The notes under the pieces: model-generated
Database searches by the model: none
What the model was told of the DNA's origin: nothing
What the model saw: only the letters and a program-made list of their open reading frames with translations
Program-made: the position numbers and the translations under genes
NCBI RefSeq assembly: GCF_029761935.1
Contig: NZ_CP121699.1
Location: forward strand, 1,984,001 to 2,048,000
Direction: 5' to 3'
Origin: Microbacterium testaceum
Lineage (GTDB): Bacteria > Actinomycetota > Actinomycetes > Actinomycetales > Microbacteriaceae
DNA length: 64,000 nucleotides
Part shown: piece by piece, positions 1-7,717 of the stretch
How positions within the stretch are numbered: the first letter of the stretch is position 1
Layout: every line of letters starts with the position of its first letter

Positions 1-1796
1 CGCTGCGCATCACTCTCGTCGATCCGTTCCCCCCGGGGGCGGGGCGCATCTGGCGGCGCGAGCAGTCGCCCCTGTTGAAGCTCAACTCGATGGCGCGCGA
101 CGTGACCGTCTTCACCGACGAGTCCTGCACGATCGCGGGACCGATCCGTTCGGGACCGTCGCTCATCGAGTGGGCCGAGCGGGTGCGCGCGGGCACCCTC
201 CCCGACGTCGCGATCGACGATCCGGAGGTGGATGCCGAGCTGCGCAACCTCCGCCCCGACTCCTTCCCCACGCGACGACTGCAGAGCGCGTACCTCGACT
301 GGTTCTGGCGCCGCACGGTCGCGATCGCCCCGCCCGGGGTCGAGGTGCGGTGGCACGAGGGAACCGTGCAGTGGGTCGACGACACCCTCGACGGTTACGA
401 GGTCGCCCTCGCCGACGGCATCCGCCTGCCCGCCGACGTACTCGTCTACGCGATGGGCCACAACGCGCGCGAGCCCGAGGACGCGGTGGTCGCTCTGCGG
501 GACGCCGCCGTGGGCGCGGGGCTGGCCTACGTCCCGCCGGCGTTCACCGCCGACGCCGACCTCTCCGTCTTCGCCCCCGGCGACGACGTGATCGTCCGCG
601 GAATGGGATTGGCCGCTGTCGACGCCGTGGTGCTGCTCACCGCCGGCCGGGGCGGGGTCTTCACCCGGCGCGACGACGGGCGCCTGCACTACGAACCGTC
701 GGGACGCGAGCCGCGACTTCACCTCGGATCCCGCCGCGGCGTGCCCTATCGCTCGAAGGTGTCGTCGCAGTTGCAGGGCGACCCGCCCGTGCGCGAGGTG
801 CTGACCCCCGCCGCGGTCGCCGAACTGCTCGCGCGCCCCGGCAGCATCGACTTCCTCGACGACGTATGGCCTCTCATCGCGCGCGAGCTCGTGTGGGGCC
901 ATTACCGCGAGCTCTTCACGGGTCACCCCGAGCGCGTCACGACGACGTGGGAGGCCTTTCGTGAAACCCTTCGAGAAGTGGATGCCGACACCTCGGCCCT
1001 TCGTAGCGCCGCCGCCGCGGTGGTCCCCGATCCCCTCGACCGCTTCGACGTGCGCACGCTCGACGTGCCGCTGGGCGAGGAGACCTTCGCCCGTGCCACG
1101 GACGTGCACGAGCGGGTGCGTCGGCACATCGTCGACGACCTGCACCTGCGCACGAGCCAGGAGCGCAGCACCGCGCAGGCGCTGTTCCTGACGATCCTGA
1201 CGTCCTTCCTGGGCCTGTCCGACATCCCGACGGAGCGGTGGAGTGCGCGCTCCCGCGCGGTCGACCTGCCCGTGACCTGGCACGCGTTCTTCAGCTACGT
1301 CGCTTCGGGGCCGCCCGCGCACCGGCTGGAGGAGTTCCTGGCACTGGAAGAAGCGGAGATCGTCCGCTTCCTCGGGCCCGACGTCGCAGTGAGAGTGGAC
1401 GCCGATCGGGGCTTCGTCGCCTCCTCGCCGCGTACCGACGGTGAGGTGAGCGCTCGAGGGTTGATCGACGCGTGGCTTCCCGCCGCGACCGCCTCGGCGA
1501 GCGAGAACCCCGCGCTTCGCGAGCTCGCGAGCCGCCACGGCCGCGAGGTGCACGTGTCGGACGAGACGTTCACCGGCTCGCTGGGGCGCATCGACGTCGA
1601 CGCCGACGGCCGCGTCGTCGCACGGGACGGGCACGCGCGCGCGGCGATGTTCGCGATCGGACCCTTCACCTCGTCGATGGAGGCCGGGGCTTTCACCCGC
1701 CCGCGCTCCGACTCGCTGTCGCTGCGACAGACCGACCGGATCGCCGGGGCCGTCGCCGCCGCCCTCGCCGCGCGGGCGCCCGCCGGGGTGCGCTGA
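1..1796 (+). CDS. FAD/NAD(P)-binding protein, 5'-truncated by window edge
   Basis: The reading frame is open from the first bases (frame of base 3) and ends at a TGA at 1794-1796; the N-terminus, including the usual GxGxxG FAD-binding turn, lies outside the window. The visible start reads LVDPFPPGAGRIWR, followed by LKLNSMARDVTVF, a pattern typical of the large actinobacterial FAD/NAD(P)-binding family (NAD_binding_9-like). Further on come DVLVYAMGHNAR and a second nucleotide-binding-like stretch, VIVRGMGLAAVDAVVLL. About 598 residues are visible. Substrate unknown; probably a cytosolic flavoprotein. A TTG at 75 is not the real start, because homology-like sequence continues upstream of it. 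Family assignment is confident, function is not. Confidence 0.8.
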   Translation, partial: LRITLVDPFPPGAGRIWRREQSPLLKLNSMARDVTVFTDESCTIAGPIRSGPSLIEWAERVRAGTLPDVAIDDPEVDAELRNLRPDSFPTRRLQSAYLDWFWRRTVAIAPPGVEVRWHEGTVQWVDDTLDGYEVALADGIRLPADVLVYAMGHNAREPEDAVVALRDAAVGAGLAYVPPAFTADADLSVFAPGDDVIVRGMGLAAVDAVVLLTAGRGGVFTRRDDGRLHYEPSGREPRLHLGSRRGVPYRSKVSSQLQGDPPVREVLTPAAVAELLARPGSIDFLDDVWPLIARELVWGHYRELFTGHPERVTTTWEAFRETLREVDADTSALRSAAAAVVPDPLDRFDVRTLDVPLGEETFARATDVHERVRRHIVDDLHLRTSQERSTAQALFLTILTSFLGLSDIPTERWSARSRAVDLPVTWHAFFSYVASGPPAHRLEEFLALEEAEIVRFLGPDVAVRVDADRGFVASSPRTDGEVSARGLIDAWLPAATASASENPALRELASRHGREVHVSDETFTGSLGRIDVDADGRVVARDGHARAAMFAIGPFTSSMEAGAFTRPRSDSLSLRQTDRIAGAVAAALAARAPAGVR

Positions 1797-1856
1797 GGCC
1801 CCGCGGAATGCGCAGCGCCTGACGCTGTTGTCTTACGTGCACCTCCCCCAGAACGG

Positions 1857-2579
1857 ATGCCCATGACCACCACCTCCGCCCTCCCCGTTCCGCACGCCGA
1901 CGCCACCGTGCTCGACAACGCCGCGTGGCATGCCCTCGCCGGTCCGCACGCGCACTTCGCGATCGGCGGCGACCTCGTCAAGCGCTATCCCGAGGACGTC
2001 GCCCCCTTCGTGGCCGTACGCACCTGGGACGATCCGGACGTGTGGGAGGCCCTGCGCGACCTCGTCGGGCCCGGCGCCGACGTGGGCCTCTCGGGCTTCG
2101 AGGGCGAGATCCCGACCGGCTGGGAGTGGGTCGGTGGCGGCGAGGGTGTGCAGCTCGTCGAGACGGACGCCCTTCGCACCCGTCCCGACGATGAAGCGAT
2201 CGAGCTGGGAGCCGACGACGCCGCCGAGATGATCGACATCGTCGCGCGGAACCAGCCCGGCCCCTTCCGGCCCCGCACCTACGAGCTCGGCCGCTACATC
2301 GGCATCCGCCGCGAGGGTCGTCTCGTCGCGATGGCGGGCGAGCGCCTGCACCCCACCGGCTGGACCGAGATCAGCGCGGTCGCGGTCGACGCCGACCACC
2401 GCCGCCAGGGACTCGCCTCACGGCTCGTCCTCGACGTCGCGTTCCACATCCAGCAGCGCGGGGACCGCGCGATGATGCACGCCGCCGCGAGCAACGCCGG
2501 TGCGATCGCCGCGTACGAGCGTCTGGGCTTCGCCCTGCGTCGGCGCAACCGCTTCGCGGCGGTGCGCACGCCGGCGTGA
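1857..2579 (+). CDS. GNAT family N-acetyltransferase
   Basis: 240 residues. The C-terminal half carries the GNAT fold: an acetyl-CoA-binding motif A with VAVDADHRRQGLASRLV (R/Q-x-x-G-x-G/A type) and then NAGAIAAYERLGF, the usual motif B. The N-terminal ~110 residues are a less conserved substrate half, resembling the FR47-like subgroup. The substrate cannot be told from sequence. ATG codons at 1857 and 1863 are both possible starts; the second gives MTTTSALP. The gene is convergent with the PhzF-like gene, whose stop lies 6 bp downstream. Confidence 0.85.
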   Translation: MPMTTTSALPVPHADATVLDNAAWHALAGPHAHFAIGGDLVKRYPEDVAPFVAVRTWDDPDVWEALRDLVGPGADVGLSGFEGEIPTGWEWVGGGEGVQLVETDALRTRPDDEAIELGADDAAEMIDIVARNQPGPFRPRTYELGRYIGIRREGRLVAMAGERLHPTGWTEISAVAVDADHRRQGLASRLVLDVAFHIQQRGDRAMMHAAASNAGAIAAYERLGFALRRRNRFAAVRTPA

Positions 2580-2585
2580 TGGACG

Positions 2586-3443
2586 TCAGTGCTCGAGCGG
2601 CGTCGCCGTCCCGCTGACGCGCACGCCGCCGCTCGCCGGGACGTCGACGCGCAGTTCGCTCGGCCTTCCCACGTGCCGCCCCTGTCGGACGGTGAACGAG
2701 AAGGGCGCCGTGCGCCCCACGCGGTCGCGCAGGTACGCGCCGAGCGAGGCCGCCGCCGACCCCGTCGCCGGGTCCTCGGTGATATCGCCCACGGGGAACA
2801 GATTGCGGGCCTCGAACGCCTCGGCATCCGGGCTCTCCGCGTGCACGACCGTCACGGTGCCCGCCCATCCGCGTTCGTCCATCAGCGCCCGCAGGGCCGC
2901 CGGGTCGAAGTCGAACGAATCGAAGCGCTCGCGTGAGGCCACCGCCACGACCGGGTGCGTGTTGCCCGCGAAAGACTGCGCCAGCGGCAGGTGCACGTCG
3001 AGATCGCCCGCGGAGAGATTCAGGATGCCGAGCAGCCGCCGCCCCACCTCGGCATCGAGTTCGCTCTGCACCGGGTCGACGCTCGTAAAACCGGCCGTCA
3101 CGCGACCGTGGGCGTCGACGGCGGTCTCGAGGGCGATCTCGCCGGCCGCGGTGTCGAAGACGAAGGGACCGGGGCCCTCCGCCTCGGCCAGGGCCACGGC
3201 GGTGGCGATCGTCGCGTGCCCGCAGAACGGCACCTCGGCGCCGGGCGAGAAGTACCGCACCCGCGCGCGCCGATCGTCGCGCGCGGTGACGAAGGCCGTC
3301 TCGGGGTAGGCGAGGTCGGTCGCGATCCGCTGCATGCGCGGCTCGTCGAGGCCCGAGGCATCGAGGACGACTCCCGCCGGGTTGCCGCCGCCGGGCTCCG
3401 CGGCGAAGGCGAGCAGGTGCAGGATGCCGGGGCGGGTCGTCAT
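2586..3443 (-). CDS. PhzF family isomerase-like protein
   Basis: 285 residues, normal length for the PhzF/DapF-like fold with two similar halves. Hallmarks: GGGNPAGVV near the N-terminus, the YPETAFV segment containing the catalytic-type glutamate, PFCGHATIA in the first half, and EDPATGSAAASLGAYL in the second half, which is the family signature. In phenazine producers PhzF isomerises trans-2,3-dihydro-3-hydroxyanthranilate, but no other phenazine genes are present, so this is one of the many PhzF homologues of unknown substrate. ATG start at 3443. Downstream of apt on the same strand, separated by 166 bp that hold a palindromic repeat. Confidence 0.88.
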   Translation of the reverse strand: MTTRPGILHLLAFAAEPGGGNPAGVVLDASGLDEPRMQRIATDLAYPETAFVTARDDRRARVRYFSPGAEVPFCGHATIATAVALAEAEGPGPFVFDTAAGEIALETAVDAHGRVTAGFTSVDPVQSELDAEVGRRLLGILNLSAGDLDVHLPLAQSFAGNTHPVVAVASRERFDSFDFDPAALRALMDERGWAGTVTVVHAESPDAEAFEARNLFPVGDITEDPATGSAAASLGAYLRDRVGRTAPFSFTVRQGRHVGRPSELRVDVPASGGVRVSGTATPLEH

Positions 3444-3488
3444 GTGTCGATTCTGGTCGACGGCGGAGGCGGCCGGGACGCGGGGGCC

Positions 3489-3575
3489 GTGCCGAACTCC
3501 TGAGCAATCGGGCGGCGGGGCCGTTAGACAGTCGGCACGCGCTCGTTCTCGACCGAGAACTCAGGAGTTTCGCAC
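3489..3575. repeat. Dispersed intergenic palindrome, copy A1
   Basis: Imperfect inverted repeat between apt (stop) and the PhzF-like gene (start), both on the minus strand. Outer arms AACTCCTGAG (3495-3504) and CTCAGGAGTT (3560-3569) are exact complements; a 3-nt non-complementary spacer follows, then inner arms TCGG (3508-3511) and CCGA (3553-3556). Flanking GTGC/GCAC (3489-3492, 3572-3575) extend the symmetry. The central loop is about 41 nt. The same arm recurs at 32779 and 42275, so this is a dispersed element and not a one-off hairpin. Confidence 0.7.
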
Positions 3576-3609
3576 GCGCCGCGCCGCCAGGGCTCTCGCG
3601 GACGCCGCG

Positions 3610-4134
3610 TCAAACGTGAAAGACGGAGTGCAGGTCGCCGCCGAGCACCTCGCGGCCGCCCAGGCCGTCGATCTCGAGCAGCGTCGCGATGCCCACGACC
3701 TCGCTGCCCACGGCCTCGAGCAGCTCGCGACCCGCGCCGAGGGTTCCGCCGGTGGCGAGAACGTCGTCGAGCAGCAGCACGCGCGCGCCGTCCGCGGCGT
3801 CGTCGTGCATCTCGATCTGCGCCGAGCCGTACTCGAGGTCGTACGAGACGGTGGCCGCGGGGCGGGGCAGTTTGCCGGCCTTGCGGATCGGCATGAGCCC
3901 CACGTTCGCCACGATGGCCGCGGCTCCGGCGAGCAGGAAGCCGCGCGCCTCGACCCCGGCGACGGCGTCGAAGCGGCCGGCGAACGGCTCGATCAGCGCC
4001 TCGACCACGACGCGCAGCGCGGCGGCGTCGGCGAGCAGCGGCGTGATATCGCGGAACACGATCCCGGGCTTGGGGTAGTCGGGGATGCTCGTGATGAGCG
4101 ATTCAGCGCGGGCGAGGGCGGAGGCGTCGGGCAC
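3610..4134 (-). CDS. apt: Adenine phosphoribosyltransferase
   Basis: 174 residues, the usual length. Converts adenine and PRPP to AMP and pyrophosphate (purine salvage, cytosol). Diagnostic segments: PDYPKPGIVFRDITPLL near the N-terminus, VAGVEARGFLLAGA, the flexible loop PIRKAGKLP, YDLEYG, and the PRPP-binding loop VLLLDDVLATGGT. GTG start at 4134 is supported by a TAGGCT -10 element (complement of 4141-4146) exactly 6 nt upstream, which implies a leaderless mRNA. In many actinobacteria apt sits next to relA/secD; here it is beside a sugar locus. Confidence 0.95.
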   Translation of the reverse strand: MPDASALARAESLITSIPDYPKPGIVFRDITPLLADAAALRVVVEALIEPFAGRFDAVAGVEARGFLLAGAAAIVANVGLMPIRKAGKLPRPAATVSYDLEYGSAQIEMHDDAADGARVLLLDDVLATGGTLGAGRELLEAVGSEVVGIATLLEIDGLGGREVLGGDLHSVFHV

Positions 4135-4169
4135 CGACCCAGCCTAATCGCGGCCACTTCGTTCACCTC

Positions 4170-4192
4170 ACTGCAAGCGCTTGCAGTAAGGT
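4170..4192 (+). promoter_or_regulatory. LacI-type operator and -10 element of the GH13 gene
   Basis: A perfect 18-bp palindrome, ACTGCAAGCGCTTGCAGT, spans 4170-4187. Its core TGCAAGCGCTTGCA is a classic LacI-family operator with a central CG. It overlaps the first base of a TAAGGT hexamer at 4187-4192, 7 nt before the ATG at 4200, so a bound repressor would cover the core promoter. The LacI-family gene immediately downstream of the GH13 gene is the obvious candidate regulator. Confidence 0.85.
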
Positions 4193-4199
4193 CGACGCC

Positions 4200-5879
4200 A
4201 TGACTTTCACGCAGGAAGACGCGCGCGCCGATCTCGTCGCCGCTCCCGGCTCGGAGTGGTGGCGCACCGCCGTCATCTACCAGATCTACCCCCGCTCGTT
4301 CGCCGACGCCTCGGGCGACGGCCTCGGTGACCTGCCGGGCGTGACCGCCCACCTCGACGACCTGAAGGACCTGGGGGTGGATGCCATCTGGCTGAGCCCC
4401 TTCCAGCGCTCGCCGCAGAAGGACGCGGGCTACGACGTCGCCGACTACCGCGACGTCGACCCGATCTTCGGCACCTTGGCCGACTTCGACGCGATGCTCG
4501 CGGGTGCGCACGATCGCGGCATCCGGGTCATCGTCGACCTCGTCCCGAACCACTCCAGCGACCAGCACGTCTGGTTCCAGGAGGCGTTGAAGGCCGCTCC
4601 CGGCAGCCCCGAGCGGGCGCGGTACATCTTCCGCGACGGCACGGGTGAGAACGGCGAACTGCCCCCGAACAACTGGGAGAGCGTCTTCGGCGGCGGCATG
4701 TGGAAGCGCGTCACCGAGGCCGACGGCACGCCCGGCCAGTGGTACCTGCACATCTTCGACGAGACCCAGCCCGACTTCGACTGGACCAACGACGAGGTGC
4801 GCGCGGAGTTCCGCGACATCCTTCGCTTCTGGCTCGACCGCGGGGTCGACGGGTTCCGTGTCGACGTGGCCCACGGCCTCATCAAGGCCGAGGGTCTGCC
4901 CGACTTCACGCCCGACCCCGAGGGCGGCTCGATGGGCGGCGACGCCGAGGAGGTCCCGTACTGGGGCCAGCCCGGTGTGCACGAGGTGTGGCGCGAGTGG
5001 CACGAGGTGCTCGCCGCGTACGACGGTGACCGCGCGCTCTGCGCCGAGGCGTGGCTGCCCACCGTCGAGCAGACGGCGCTGTGGGTGCGGCCCGACGAGA
5101 TGCACCAGGCGTTCAACTTCCACTACCTCGAGACCGCCTGGGATGCCGCTGCCCTCCGCGACGTGATCACCGAGTCGCTGCGCGCGTACGGCGAGGTCGG
5201 CGCCCCCAGTACCTGGGTGCTCTCGAACCACGACGTCGTGCGCCACGCCTCGCGTCTCGCGCTGACCGCCGAGAACCCGCAGGGTGCCGGTATCGGCCCG
5301 AAGACGCCCGGCAAGCCCGACCCCGTGAAGGGGCTGCACCGTGCGCGCGCGGCGACGTCGATGATGCTCGCCCTGCCGGGCTCGTCGTACCTGTACCAGG
5401 GCGAGGAGCTCGGCCTGCCCGAGGTCATCGACCTGCCCGACGACGCACGTCAGGACCCGACCTGGTTCCGCACGAACGGCGAGCGGTACGGGCGCGACGG
5501 CTGCCGCGTGCCCATCCCGTGGACCGCCGACGCCCCCGCGTACGGCTTCAACACCACGGGTCAGTCGTGGCTGCCGCAGCCCGCGGAGTGGGCCGACCTC
5601 GCCCGCGACGCGCAGGTCGACGACCCCTCGTCGACGCTGACGCTGTACCGGTCGCTGCTCGCCGAGCGCCGCGCACGCAGTCTGGGCGCGGGAGACCTCG
5701 AGTGGCTCGACGGTTTCGGTGACGACGTGGTGGCGTTCCGCAACGGCTCGCTGCTGGTGATCGCCAACCTGGGCGACGCCGCGGTCGAGCTGCCCGAGGG
5801 CGAGGTGCTCATCGCGAGCGGCCCCCTCGACGGCGAGCGCCTGCCGACCGACACGACCGTCTGGATCGCGGCGGCCTGA
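4200..5879 (+). CDS. Alpha-glucosidase, glycoside hydrolase family 13
   Basis: 559 residues, the normal size for oligo-1,6-/alpha-glucosidases. A cytosolic retaining hydrolase, since no signal peptide is visible. The four GH13 blocks are present: DLVPNHSS (region I), GFRVDVAHG (region II; nucleophile Asp222), CAEAW (region III; acid/base Glu283) and LSNHDVVRH (region IV; Asp345). YQIYPRSFADASGDGLGDL near the N-terminus is typical of the oligo-1,6-glucosidase subfamily. Probable role: hydrolysis of imported malto- or isomalto-oligosaccharides, trehalulose or sucrose; the exact specificity cannot be read. Controlled by the palindrome just upstream and cotranscribed or adjacent to a LacI-type regulator 26 bp downstream. 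Confidence 0.93.
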   Translation: MTFTQEDARADLVAAPGSEWWRTAVIYQIYPRSFADASGDGLGDLPGVTAHLDDLKDLGVDAIWLSPFQRSPQKDAGYDVADYRDVDPIFGTLADFDAMLAGAHDRGIRVIVDLVPNHSSDQHVWFQEALKAAPGSPERARYIFRDGTGENGELPPNNWESVFGGGMWKRVTEADGTPGQWYLHIFDETQPDFDWTNDEVRAEFRDILRFWLDRGVDGFRVDVAHGLIKAEGLPDFTPDPEGGSMGGDAEEVPYWGQPGVHEVWREWHEVLAAYDGDRALCAEAWLPTVEQTALWVRPDEMHQAFNFHYLETAWDAAALRDVITESLRAYGEVGAPSTWVLSNHDVVRHASRLALTAENPQGAGIGPKTPGKPDPVKGLHRARAATSMMLALPGSSYLYQGEELGLPEVIDLPDDARQDPTWFRTNGERYGRDGCRVPIPWTADAPAYGFNTTGQSWLPQPAEWADLARDAQVDDPSSTLTLYRSLLAERRARSLGAGDLEWLDGFGDDVVAFRNGSLLVIANLGDAAVELPEGEVLIASGPLDGERLPTDTTVWIAAA

Positions 5880-5905
5880 GCCGCGGCATCCGGAATCGCG
5901 AGATC

Positions 5906-6967
5906 GTGGCCGGTATCGACGACGTCGCACACGCGGCGGGGGTGTCGACGGCCACGGTCTCGCGCGCGTTGAGCGGGCGCGGACCCGTCTCGACCGCCAC
6001 CCGCGACCGGGTGCTGGCCGCGGCCGACCGGCTCGGCTACGTCGTCTCGGCGGCGGCCTCGAGTCTGGCAACCGGGCGGGCGCGAGCGGTCGGGGTGGTG
6101 GTGCCGTTCCTCGATCGGTGGTTCTTCAGCACGGTCCTCGCGGGTATCTCCGACGCCCTCGTCCGCGAGGGCTACGACATCACGCTCTACAGCGTCAGCG
6201 CCGACCCCGCTGAGCGCAGACGCGTGTTCGACGACCACCTGCGCCGCCGCCGCATCGACGCCGTCATCACGGTCGCCCTCGAACTGGATGCCGAGGAGTC
6301 GGCGTCACTACGCGGCCTCGGCGTTCCGATCGTGGCGATCGCGGGCCCGAACCCGCTGCTGACGACCCTGACGGTCGACGATCTCGCCGTGGGCCGCGCG
6401 GCCACCGACCATCTGCTGGGGCTCGGCCATCACCGCCTGGCTCACATCGGAGCGGATGCTGCGACCGCCGCGGGCTCGACGGTGCCGGGGCTGCGGCGTC
6501 GAGGCTTCCTTGAGCAGCTGGCGGCGGCGGGCATCGCGGATGCCGTGGTGGAACCGGCCGACTTCACGATCGAGGGAGGCTCGGCGGCGGCGACCCGGCT
6601 GCTCACAGCAGAGCACCGGCCGACCGCGCTGTTCGCCGCGTCGGACGAGATGGCGATCGGTGCGATCCTCGCCGCCCGGGAGCTCGGCCTGCGGGTTCCC
6701 GACGACGTCTCGATCATCGGGGTTGACGGACACGAGCTGGGCCGATGGTTCTCGTTGACCACCATCGACCAGTTCGCGCGGGGTCAGGGGGCGCGTGCAG
6801 CTGAGGCCGTTCTCGCCGCTCTCGACGGCTCCGAGCCGGGGCGGGGCCTCGGCACCCTGCCGTTCGAGGTGGTCGACCGCGGTTCGACCGCGGCTCCGGG
6901 CCCTCGGGCCCGCGGGCCGTTCGAGGGCACCCCCGCCGCATCGGTCACGGATCGCTCTAGAGAGTGA
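5906..6967 (+). CDS. LacI family transcriptional regulator
   Basis: 353 residues. The N-terminal helix-turn-helix and hinge read IDDVAHAAGVSTATVSRALSGRG, the standard LacI DNA-binding motif, followed by a periplasmic-binding-protein-like sensor domain (ARAVGVVVPFLDRWFF onward; FAASDEMAIGAILAARELG; VSIIGVDGHE). GTG start at 5906, 26 bp after the alpha-glucosidase stop. By position it should bind the palindrome at 4170-4187 and release it on binding a sugar. The 3' end overlaps the next, convergent gene by 11 bp. Confidence 0.92.
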   Translation: MAGIDDVAHAAGVSTATVSRALSGRGPVSTATRDRVLAAADRLGYVVSAAASSLATGRARAVGVVVPFLDRWFFSTVLAGISDALVREGYDITLYSVSADPAERRRVFDDHLRRRRIDAVITVALELDAEESASLRGLGVPIVAIAGPNPLLTTLTVDDLAVGRAATDHLLGLGHHRLAHIGADAATAAGSTVPGLRRRGFLEQLAAAGIADAVVEPADFTIEGGSAAATRLLTAEHRPTALFAASDEMAIGAILAARELGLRVPDDVSIIGVDGHELGRWFSLTTIDQFARGQGARAAEAVLAALDGSEPGRGLGTLPFEVVDRGSTAAPGPRARGPFEGTPAASVTDRSRE

Positions 6968-7559
6968 GCAGGGCCACCACGGAGAGAACGAGGCCGAGGC
7001 CGAGCGAGACCGCCCATGCGACGGCGGCCGCGGTGTACCAGTTCTGCCGCTCCTGCCAGCGGAGACGCCGCGGGTCCTGACCGTCCAGGCGCCGGAGGGC
7101 ATATCCCGTCACGAGGAGCGCGGGAGCAGCCAGGAGCAGGCTCACGAGGGTGAGGATGAGCTGGAGCAGGATGCCGTCCTCTCGCGGGCCCACGGACACC
7201 GCGGCCCAGATGCCGATCACTGCTGCGACGACGTCGCGCGGAGCGCACAGAACCAGGATCCCGACGCTTCCGCAGATCACGATGAGCACTCGCAGAAGGC
7301 CGTCTCCTCGCGTCGGCGCCGGTGCCGGAACCGATTGGTCGCGGCGCCACAGCTCGCGCCGGAGCCGGCGGAGAGCGAGGGGCCACACGACGGTTCCGAT
7401 GAGGAGGGCGAGAAGCCCCGTGAAGATCTGCTCCGACGACACGGCGAGCCCGAGCCGATCGGCGAGCACGACCCCGCCGATCCACGCGAGCAGCGCGATC
7501 GGGACTCCCCCGGCGATCACCAGGACGGCGATGACTGCTCGCCAACGCGCACGGGACAC
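6957..7559 (-). CDS. Uncharacterised membrane protein, about five TM segments
   Basis: About 200 residues when started at GTG 7559 (VSRARWRAV), which has AGAAGG some 10 nt upstream. An in-frame ATG at 7634 would add 25 residues of unremarkable sequence. Hydrophobic segments include VIAVLVIAGGVPIALLAWI, IFTGLLALLIGTVVWPLAL, a VLIVICGSVGILVL segment, LILTLVSLLLAAPALLVTGY and a C-terminal AAVAWAVSLGLGLVLSVVALL. No family recognised. It is convergent with the LacI gene and overlaps its last 11 bp. Confidence 0.6.
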   Translation of the reverse strand: MSRARWRAVIAVLVIAGGVPIALLAWIGGVVLADRLGLAVSSEQIFTGLLALLIGTVVWPLALRRLRRELWRRDQSVPAPAPTRGDGLLRVLIVICGSVGILVLCAPRDVVAAVIGIWAAVSVGPREDGILLQLILTLVSLLLAAPALLVTGYALRRLDGQDPRRLRWQERQNWYTAAAVAWAVSLGLGLVLSVVALLTL

Positions 7560-7717
7560 TTCAGACGGATCCCTTCTGAGTCGGAGTGTTCCGGCCCCGA
7601 TGACGCAGCGGGCTCCCCCCTGCGTCGTCCGCATTCACCCGCGGGGCGCGACACGTCGGGTTTGGTCCGCCCGCACCGAGGGAGGGGACGGACCGAACCG
7701 GACGTGATGAGACGACC

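Noticed and set aside
2586..3443. Phenazine biosynthesis locus
   Set aside because: Only a PhzF-family homologue is present; neighbours are GNAT, apt and sugar genes.
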